Assembly: GCF_014204835.1 (NCBI RefSeq)
Contig: NZ_JACHMD010000001.1
Location: 1,922,001-1,986,000 of the forward strand
DNA from: Microbacterium marinum
GTDB lineage: Bacteria; Actinomycetota; Actinomycetes; Actinomycetales; Microbacteriaceae
Direction: 5' to 3'
Length of the DNA stretch: 64,000 bases
Shown here: piece after piece, positions 58,066-64,000 of the stretch
How the letters are laid out: every line of letters begins with the position of its first letter
Numbering within the stretch: position 1 is the first letter of the stretch
Program-made: the position numbers and the translations under genes
The notes under the pieces: generated by a model
The model's input: the letters and a program-made list of their open reading frames with translations, nothing else
What the model was told of the DNA's origin: nothing
The model's database searches: none

Positions 58066-58602
58066 ATGCGCATCCACATCGCCACCGATCACGCCGGGAT
58101 GGAGTTCTCCGCCCGCCTCCGGCAGCACCTCGCCTCCGCCGGTCACGACGTCGTCGACCACGGCCCGATCGAATACGACCCGGCCGACGACTACCCGTCG
58201 TTCTGCATCCGTGCGGCCCAGGCGGTCGTCCGCGACCAAGCGGCCGGTGTCGACGCGCTGGGCGTGGTCTTCGGGGGGAGTGGGAACGGCGAACAGATCG
58301 CGGCGAACAAGGTCCGCGGCATCCGTGCAGCGCTCGTCTGGAACCTGTCGACGGCTGAGTTGGCCCGCGAGCACAACGACGCCAACGTCATCGCGATCGG
58401 TGCGCGTCAGCACACCTTCGACGAGGCCGCCGGATTCATCGACCGCTTCATCGCGACTCCCTTCTCGGGCGAGGAGCGGCACGCTCGCCGCATCGGGCAG
58501 CTCGCCGCGTTCGAGGCCGACGGCGCGCTCGAACCGGACCCGCGCGCGGCGACCCCCGACGTGCTCGACGCCTCCGACAGCTTCGACCCGGAAGCGGGCT
58601 GA
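58066..58602 (+). CDS. rpiB: Ribose-5-phosphate isomerase B
   Basis: RpiB interconverts ribose-5-phosphate and ribulose-5-phosphate. The 178-residue product has MRIHIATDHAGMEFSARLRQ and the active-site loop VVFGGSGNGEQIAANKVRGI, where Glu replaces the enteric catalytic Cys as in the Mycobacterium tuberculosis enzyme. NDANVIAIGARQHTFDEAAG follows. The C-terminus has a 25-residue extension. Its stop overlaps the start of the glycosylase gene by one base. Confidence 0.94.
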   Translation: MRIHIATDHAGMEFSARLRQHLASAGHDVVDHGPIEYDPADDYPSFCIRAAQAVVRDQAAGVDALGVVFGGSGNGEQIAANKVRGIRAALVWNLSTAELAREHNDANVIAIGARQHTFDEAAGFIDRFIATPFSGEERHARRIGQLAAFEADGALEPDPRAATPDVLDASDSFDPEAG

Positions 58603-59591
58603 TGCCGGAGGGGCACTCCGTCCACCGGATCGCCCGGCAGTTCGACCGGAACTTCGTCGGCCGAGTGGTGACGGCCTCGAGTCCGCAGGGTCGCTTCGCC
58701 GGGGGCGCGGCCGTCCTCACCGGGCGCACCCCCACCCGGGTGCGCGCCGTCGGCAAGCAGATGTTCCTCGAGTTCGACTCCGACGTGTGGCTCCGGGTGC
58801 ATCTGGGGATCTACGGGGCCTGGGACTTCGCCGGTGAGATCTTGCTCGATCCGACGATCGCGTCTGCCAACGGGCGCATGGGGCAGACCGGCCAGCGCGG
58901 GACGGACGCCGTGTTCGACGATGCCGGTGAGAACTCCCTCGCCTCCATCGGCGCCCCTCGCCGCGCCCGAGGTGCGGTGCGGATGAGCGAGCAGACGCGC
59001 GGTCTGGACGAGGACCTCGAGGAGTGGCCGCCCGCCGTGGTCGGCCAGGTGCGACTCCGCCTGCTCACCGAGACCATGTGCGCCGACCTGCGTGGTCCCA
59101 CCGCTTGCCAGCTTCAGACGCCCGACGAGATGCTCGCGACCGTGGCGAGCCTCGGACCCGATCCGCTCGTCGACGACCCGGCCGCGGGGGAGGAGCGCTT
59201 CCTCGCCGCCGCGAGGCGCAAGCCGACCGCGATCGGGCAGCTGCTCATGGACCAGAAGGTCGTCAGCGGGATCGGCAACGTCTACCGCGCGGAGATGCTC
59301 TTCCGTGCCCGACTGAATCCGCACACCCCTGGACGCGAGGTTCCGGAGGACGTCTTGCGCTCGCTCTGGCGCGACTGGGTGGTGCTCCTGCCCATCGGTG
59401 TCGACACCGGCCAGATGATGACGATGGACGGACTCGACGCCGAGTCGTACCGGCGGGCGATGGCCAGCCGCGACGATCGCCACTGGGTATACCGGCGCGC
59501 GGGACTCCCGTGCCGCGTCTGCGGCACGGCGATCGTCCTCGAGGAGATGGCCGCCCGCAAGCTGTACTGGTGCCCGCGATGCCAGGCCTGA
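58602..59591 (+). CDS. Fpg/Nei-family DNA glycosylase
   Basis: The 329-residue bifunctional glycosylase/AP lyase begins MPEGHSVHRIARQFDRNFVG with the catalytic Pro2 and Glu3, has Lys in RVRAVGKQMFLEFDSDVWLR and the helix-two-turn-helix LLMDQKVVSGIGNVYRAEML. It ends in a zinc finger (CRVCG, then CPRCQA). MPEGHS places it with actinobacterial Nei2-type enzymes acting on oxidised pyrimidines. A charged insert near residues 85-130 is longer than in E. coli Nei. Confidence 0.93.
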   Translation: MPEGHSVHRIARQFDRNFVGRVVTASSPQGRFAGGAAVLTGRTPTRVRAVGKQMFLEFDSDVWLRVHLGIYGAWDFAGEILLDPTIASANGRMGQTGQRGTDAVFDDAGENSLASIGAPRRARGAVRMSEQTRGLDEDLEEWPPAVVGQVRLRLLTETMCADLRGPTACQLQTPDEMLATVASLGPDPLVDDPAAGEERFLAAARRKPTAIGQLLMDQKVVSGIGNVYRAEMLFRARLNPHTPGREVPEDVLRSLWRDWVVLLPIGVDTGQMMTMDGLDAESYRRAMASRDDRHWVYRRAGLPCRVCGTAIVLEEMAARKLYWCPRCQA

Positions 59592-59643
59592 GCCCGGCCC
59601 TCCGACCCGACCCGCGCTGACGACCCGACCCGAGGATGCCGCA

Positions 59644-60297
59644 ATGAGACAGAATCCGAGCTTCGCCTTCACGGATACCGCGGAGCTTCGCCGAGTGATC
59701 GACGCGAACCCGTGGATGACGCTCGTGAGCAGCACCGACGACGGACTGGTCGCCTCGCACTACGCCGTGCTCCTGGACGCGGACCGCGATGATCTCACCG
59801 TCGTCGGGCATGTCGGTCGCCCCGACGACATGATCCACGGCCTCGGTACCCGAGAGCTGCTGTTGGTCGTGCAGGGGCCCCACGGGTACATCTCACCGGG
59901 GTGGTACGGCGACGTCGCGTCGGTGCCGACGTGGAACTTCGTCTCGATCCATCTGAGCGGCGTTCCCGAGATCCTGAGCCCGGAGGAGAATCTCGTCGTG
60001 CTGGAACGCCTCGTCGATCGGTTCGAGAGCGCCATGCCGTCGCCACGAGGCATGTGGACCGCACCCAATGACCCGGACTTCGTTCACAAGCTCGAACGGG
60101 GCACGATCGGGTTCCGGCTGACGCCGACCCGCGTGGTCGCGAAGCGCAAGCTCAGCCAGAACAAATCGGACGAGGTGGTGGACACCATCATCGAACAGCT
60201 CGAGTCGTCCCGCAGTCCGTACGCGGACCCCCGGCTTCCCGCAGAGATGCGACGCGCGCACGACGCGATGCGCACCGCCCGGGCGGAGCAGGCATGA
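59644..60297 (+). CDS. FMN-binding split-barrel protein, PaiB-like
   Basis: The 217-residue protein begins MRQNPSFAFTDTAELRRVID and has TLVSSTDDGLVASHYAVLLD, HGYISPGWYGDVASVPTWNF and TIGFRLTPTRVVAKRKLSQN, the PaiB/FMN_bind_2 layout. B. subtilis PaiB was named a negative regulator of sporulation and protease genes, though the fold is that of flavin reductases. GAGGA lies 7 nt before the ATG. Its stop overlaps the amidohydrolase start. Confidence 0.9.
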   Translation: MRQNPSFAFTDTAELRRVIDANPWMTLVSSTDDGLVASHYAVLLDADRDDLTVVGHVGRPDDMIHGLGTRELLLVVQGPHGYISPGWYGDVASVPTWNFVSIHLSGVPEILSPEENLVVLERLVDRFESAMPSPRGMWTAPNDPDFVHKLERGTIGFRLTPTRVVAKRKLSQNKSDEVVDTIIEQLESSRSPYADPRLPAEMRRAHDAMRTARAEQA

Positions 60298-61796
60298 GCC
60301 TCGACCGCGGCGACGGGGTCGATGTCATCTCGGGGGTCAGGCTGACCGGTGCGGACCGGATCGACCCGTTCGGCGACGACCCCGTGGACGTGCATCTGAG
60401 CGGGGGAGTGATCGTCGACATCGCACCCACCGGGGGACTTCCCCGGCGCGGCCGTGTGCTCGACGGCACCGGAGGCTGGCTCGTCCCGGGACTGTGGGAC
60501 CACCACATCCACACGGTGCAGTGGGCTCTCGTGGCGCAGCGCGTCGCCCTCGGCGAGGTCGCGAGCGCCGCGGAGGCGGCGGCCGTGATGGGCCGGGCGC
60601 GCATCCTCGACGACGGGCGACGCGTCGGGACCGGATTCCGCGACGCGCTCTGGCCCGACGCCCCCTCGGCGGACCTGCTCGACAGGGCGACCGGGGACGT
60701 GCCGACCTACCTGATCAATGCCGATGTGCACAGCGTGTGGATGAACTCCGCCGCCTTCCGCCGGGAGGGCTTCGAGATCCAGGACGACGGCGTCGTCCGT
60801 GAGGAGCCGGCGTTCGAGATCTCGCGCCGTCTCAATCTGATCGACACCGCCGTGGCGGACGGGCTCGTGCGAGACGCCCTGCAGACCGCGGCATCCCGTG
60901 GCGTGACCGGCGTCGTCGACCTCGACATGGCCTGGAACGCGGAGGCGTGGTCACGCCGAATCGATGCGGGTTTCGACACGACGCGCGTGTCGTTCGGCGT
61001 GTACCCCGCCCTGCTCGAACGGGCCATCGCGGAGGGCCTCGCCACCGGGGACGCCCTGGACCCGGCCGGCCTCGTCCGGATGGGGTCGTTCAAGGCGATC
61101 ACCGACGGTTCACTCGGCACCCGCACGGCCGCCTGCTCCCATCACTATCCCGGCGATCCTTCGAACTTCGGTGTGATGACGGTGCCCCCGGACGAACTGG
61201 TCGAGCTGATGACCCGCGCCACGGGAGCGGGGATCCACTGCGCGATCCACGCGATCGGCGACGTCGCCAACTCGCACGCCCTCGACGCCTTCGCGCTGAC
61301 CGGCGCGTCGGGCAGCATCGAGCACGCGCAGCTGGTCGCTCACGCCGACATCCCCCGATTCGCCCGCCTCGGCGTGGCCGCGAGCGTGCAGCCCGAGCAC
61401 GCGGTGGACGACCGCGACCTGACCGACACCATCTGGGCGGACCAGACGGCGCAGCCCTTTCCACTGCGCGCGCTGGCCGATTCCGGGGCGACGCTCCTCT
61501 TCGGCTCGGACGCGCCGGTATCACCCCTGGATCCGTGGGCCGCCATGGCCGCGGCCGTCCACCGTACCCGCGGCGGCCGTGCGCCCTGGCAGCCGCACCA
61601 GGCCCTCGATGCGGCGACGGCCTTGGCGGCTTCGACCGCCGGCGGCACCTCGACGGGCAGCGCCCTCGAGCCGGGCATGGTGGCCGACCTGGCGCTGATC
61701 GACCGCGATCCGCTCGCCTCCGACGACGCACGCCTCCGAGCGACCCGCGCCCACGCGACACTGCTGGCCGGACGACTGACCCACCTCGACGCCTGA
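60294..61796 (+). CDS. YtcJ-type metal-dependent amidohydrolase
   Basis: The 500-residue product has the HxH metal motif in WDHHIHTVQWALVAQRVALG, then MGSFKAITDGSLGTRTAACS with the bridging Lys, and HCAIHAIGDVANSHALDAFA. GSIEHAQLVAHADIPRF and TLLFGSDAPVSPLDPWAAM follow with the catalytic Asp. The amidohydrolase_3 fold family hydrolyses N-acyl amino acids or formamide-type substrates; the actual substrate is unknown. The ATG overlaps the paiB-like stop by 4 bp, suggesting a common pathway. Confidence 0.9.
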   Translation: MSLDRGDGVDVISGVRLTGADRIDPFGDDPVDVHLSGGVIVDIAPTGGLPRRGRVLDGTGGWLVPGLWDHHIHTVQWALVAQRVALGEVASAAEAAAVMGRARILDDGRRVGTGFRDALWPDAPSADLLDRATGDVPTYLINADVHSVWMNSAAFRREGFEIQDDGVVREEPAFEISRRLNLIDTAVADGLVRDALQTAASRGVTGVVDLDMAWNAEAWSRRIDAGFDTTRVSFGVYPALLERAIAEGLATGDALDPAGLVRMGSFKAITDGSLGTRTAACSHHYPGDPSNFGVMTVPPDELVELMTRATGAGIHCAIHAIGDVANSHALDAFALTGASGSIEHAQLVAHADIPRFARLGVAASVQPEHAVDDRDLTDTIWADQTAQPFPLRALADSGATLLFGSDAPVSPLDPWAAMAAAVHRTRGGRAPWQPHQALDAATALAASTAGGTSTGSALEPGMVADLALIDRDPLASDDARLRATRAHATLLAGRLTHLDA

Positions 61797-61830
61797 TCGC
61801 CCCTCGACACCCGACAGAGAGGTTCGCCCC

Positions 61831-62382
61831 ATGACCATCGCCACGGATGCCGCCGTCCTCACCGTCGCCGGAGCGCGCCCCCGGATCCCGAACTCGGCGT
61901 TCGTCGCATCCGGCGCGCGCCTCGTGGGGGCGGTCGAACTGGGCGAGCAGGCGAGCGTCTGGTACAACGCGGTCCTGCGGGGCGACAGCGCGCCCATCCG
62001 CGTCGGCGCGCGCAGCAACCTCCAGGACAACGTGTCTCTGCACGTCGACGCCGCGCACCCGGTGGACATCGGCGACGACGTGTCGGTCGGTCACAACGCC
62101 GTCGTGCACGGATGCCGCATCGGCGACGGATCGCTGATCGGGATGGGCAGCGTCGTGCTCTCCGGCGCGGTCATCGGCGCCGGATGCCTCATCGCCGGGG
62201 GAGCGGTGGTCCTCGAGGGCACCGTCGTGCCCGACGGTTCGCTCGTCGCCGGCGTGCCGGCGAAGGTGCGCCGGGCCCTCACGGACGACGAGCGCGCGGG
62301 GCTGCTCCGCAACGCGGCCGTGTACCTCGCGCACGTGACCGCGCACTCCGAGGCGACCGACTCGTGTCCAGCTGATTCATAA
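61831..62382 (+). CDS. Gamma-carbonic-anhydrase-family hexapeptide-repeat protein
   Basis: The 183-residue left-handed beta-helix protein has hexapeptide repeats from residue 15 (SAFVASGARLVGAVELGEQA, then SVWYNAVLRGDSAPIRVGAR). The metal His residues are in NVSLHVDAAHPVDIGDDVSV and GHNAVVHGCRIGDGSLIGMG. It belongs with YrdA/PaaY/CaiE-type proteins; carbonic anhydrase activity is not certain for this subgroup. GAGAGG lies 8 nt before the ATG. Confidence 0.9.
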   Translation: MTIATDAAVLTVAGARPRIPNSAFVASGARLVGAVELGEQASVWYNAVLRGDSAPIRVGARSNLQDNVSLHVDAAHPVDIGDDVSVGHNAVVHGCRIGDGSLIGMGSVVLSGAVIGAGCLIAGGAVVLEGTVVPDGSLVAGVPAKVRRALTDDERAGLLRNAAVYLAHVTAHSEATDSCPADS

Positions 62383-62405
62383 GACGACTGGGGGATGCTC
62401 GGAGG

Positions 62406-63971
62406 ATGCCCGAGCCCGTCCGTCCGCTGCTGTCGATGTGGTGGGCGATTCCGGTCGCGGTCGCCGGCGGAGCCGTGCTCGATCTCGCCTTCCCCGACGT
62501 CGGCCTCTGGCCGCTGGCGTTCGTCGGCGTCGCCCTGTCGCTTCTCACCCTCATCGGCCGGTCGATCGGGGGATCGATGCTCGTGGGGGCCGCCTTCGCG
62601 GCATCCTTCTACCTGCTCCACATCGAGTGGATCACCCGCTACCTCGGTCCCGTGCCGTGGTTCGCCCTCGCCGGTGTCGAGACCGTGCTGAGTGCGGTCG
62701 CCGCGGCGTTCCTCACGCTCGCGTATCGCTGGCTGCCGCAGCTGCTCCCGGGTGCCTGGGGACGGGTGCTGGCCCTTCCGGCGCTGGTCGCGGCCGCCTG
62801 GACCGCGCGGGAGCAGTTTCTCGGCTCGTGGCCGTACACGGGCTTTCCCTGGGGGCGCCTCGGGATGAGCCAGTCGGAGAGCCCGCTGGCGGAGCTCAGC
62901 TCGTGGCTGGGGGTCAGTGGACTCTCCTTCGCGATGGTGTTCGTGACCGCCGCGGGCATTGAGGCCGTCCGGATGCGGGTGTGGCGGCACGCGACGCTCG
63001 CCCTCCCCGCCGTCATCGGTGCGCTGGTGCTCGTGCTGATCCCGCAGTTCCCGACGGTGGATGCCGGGTCGATGCGCGTCGGAGCGGTGCAGGGCAACGG
63101 ACCCTCGGGCTACTTCGACGAACGCGAGCCCTACGCCGTCTTCCAGGCGCAGCTCGACGGCACCGCGCCGCTGATCGGCGAGGATCTCGACGTGCTGCTG
63201 TGGCCTGAGGGCGGCATCGATGCCGACCCGATCGGCAATCGCTCGGTCGGACGCGCGCTCGATGATCTGTCGGAGGAGCTGGACGCGCCCCTCATCGTGA
63301 ACGGTGCGACGGAGCGGGGCGAGCACATCTACAACACGTCGCTGCTGTGGCGCGCCGGGGCCGACGGACCGCTCGCCATCCACGACAAGGCGAACCCCGT
63401 GCCGATGGGGGAGTACGTCCCCGACCGGTGGTTCTTCGAGGCGCTCGCGCCCGACCTCATCGGGCGCATCCAGCGCGAGTACACCCCCGGCACGAACGCC
63501 CCGTTCTTCGACGTCGACGGCGTCGGCGTCGGTCTCGCGATCTGCTTCGACGTCATCTACGACGACGTGATCTGGGACGGCGCGAACGAGGGCGCCCAGG
63601 TGTACATGTTCCAGACCAACAACGCGGACTTCCGTGGCACCGACGAGAACCTCCAGCAGCTCGGCTTCGCACGGATGCGTGCCATCGAGACCGGGAGGTC
63701 GGTCGTCAACATCTCGACGGTGGGCACCAGTCAGGTGATCGCGCCCGACGGCTCCGTGATCGACGCGCTGGCGGCGGACACGAGCGGTGCGCTCCTCGTC
63801 GACGTGCCGTTGCGCTCAGGCCTCACCGCCGGCGTCGTCCTCGGCCCGGCCGTGCAGTGGCTCCTGGGCTGGCTCGCCCTGCCGACCCTGGCGCTGTGCG
63901 GCATCCTCGTGCGGGCCAGACGGCACACGAAAGCGGCGCCGCCCGCGAAGGACGGCGCCGCTCAGGTGTGA
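62406..63971 (+). CDS. lnt: Apolipoprotein N-acyltransferase
   Basis: Lnt adds the third acyl chain to lipoproteins, which fits the lipoproteins encoded in this window. The 521-residue product has about five or six membrane helices in residues 1-200 and one near 480. Its nitrilase domain has the triad: Glu in DVLLWPEGGIDADPIGNRSV, Lys in LAIHDKANPVPMGEYVPDRW and Cys in GVGLAICFDVIYDDVIWDG. The ATG is fixed by conservation; GGAGG abuts it too closely to be a normal ribosome site. The final codons form a perfect hairpin. Confidence 0.93.
   Translation: MPEPVRPLLSMWWAIPVAVAGGAVLDLAFPDVGLWPLAFVGVALSLLTLIGRSIGGSMLVGAAFAASFYLLHIEWITRYLGPVPWFALAGVETVLSAVAAAFLTLAYRWLPQLLPGAWGRVLALPALVAAAWTAREQFLGSWPYTGFPWGRLGMSQSESPLAELSSWLGVSGLSFAMVFVTAAGIEAVRMRVWRHATLALPAVIGALVLVLIPQFPTVDAGSMRVGAVQGNGPSGYFDEREPYAVFQAQLDGTAPLIGEDLDVLLWPEGGIDADPIGNRSVGRALDDLSEELDAPLIVNGATERGEHIYNTSLLWRAGADGPLAIHDKANPVPMGEYVPDRWFFEALAPDLIGRIQREYTPGTNAPFFDVDGVGVGLAICFDVIYDDVIWDGANEGAQVYMFQTNNADFRGTDENLQQLGFARMRAIETGRSVVNISTVGTSQVIAPDGSVIDALAADTSGALLVDVPLRSGLTAGVVLGPAVQWLLGWLALPTLALCGILVRARRHTKAAPPAKDGAAQV
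63932..63962 (+). terminator. Hairpin within the last codons of lnt
   Basis: AGCGGCGCCG and CGGCGCCGCT pair perfectly (10 bp) around an 11-nt loop. The right arm ends 9 bp before the stop codon's last base, so any terminator overlaps the coding end. The remaining 29 bp of the window hold no recognisable gene. Confidence 0.55.
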
Positions 63972-64000
63972 AGGGTCAGGCGCTCAGGCGCTCGCCACGA

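Noticed and set aside
63969..64000. C-terminal end of a minus-strand gene at the window edge
   Set aside because: A short open stretch exists, but fewer than 10 codons are visible, too few to support a gene.

Overview
This window is a gene-dense, GC-rich actinobacterial chromosome segment. Gene order, protein sequences and codon use all point to Microbacteriaceae, most likely Microbacterium or a close relative. The evidence includes actinobacterial families (DUF2469, DUF2017 beside clpS, GlgE, an M23/rpsB junction after xerC), frequent GTG starts, many 1-4 bp stop/start overlaps and many leaderless-type promoters. I see no insertion sequence, prophage, CRISPR array, plasmid gene or rRNA, so the segment reads as core chromosome. 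The genus is an inference from these features.

Layout: 0-10 kb is the conserved rpsP-khpA-rimM-trmD ... rplS-lepB-rnhB-DUF2469-yraN-comM-dprA-xerC block, covering ribosome assembly, tRNA methylation, secretion, DNA processing and chromosome dimer resolution, with map and a small membrane gene inserted. 10-16 kb is rpsB-tsf-pyrH-frr-cdsA, followed by a DivIVA-repeat protein and a secreted lysozyme-fold protein. 16-20 kb holds an AI-2E-type transporter and a membrane protein/thioredoxin-TPR pair. 20-27 kb is the alpha-glucan cluster glgX, glgE, glgB on the minus strand. 27-41 kb is translation and DNA metabolism: cysteine desulfurase-mnmA for tRNA thiolation, ligA, the gatCAB amidotransferase and dinB, with fadD in opposite orientation, then a clpS-centred proteolysis cluster.

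41-50 kb has tRNA-His, orn, tRNA-Arg, a MocR regulator divergent from a YczE-like membrane protein, msrA, an SSB paralogue, an ABC-F ATPase and two thioesterases. 50-58 kb, nearly all minus strand, has a truncated globin with an MscS channel, an ABC exporter followed by a NarL-type two-component system, and aminopeptidase N. 58-64 kb has rpiB with a Nei-type glycosylase, a PaiB-like protein with an amidohydrolase, a gamma-carbonic-anhydrase-fold protein and lnt.

The DNA-level signals are more unusual than the gene content. (1) At least 16 genes have a TANNNT-like -10 hexamer exactly 6 or 7 nt before the start codon, the spacing expected of leaderless transcripts. (2) The word GGATGCC/GGCATCC recurs roughly 90 times by eye on the two strands, often through otherwise disfavoured codons. 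(3) Several long perfect hairpins separate transcription units. (4) The 590-aa protein at 17.6-19.3 kb has an internal lipoprotein-type signal at residue 263. No clearly new multi-gene system is evident.
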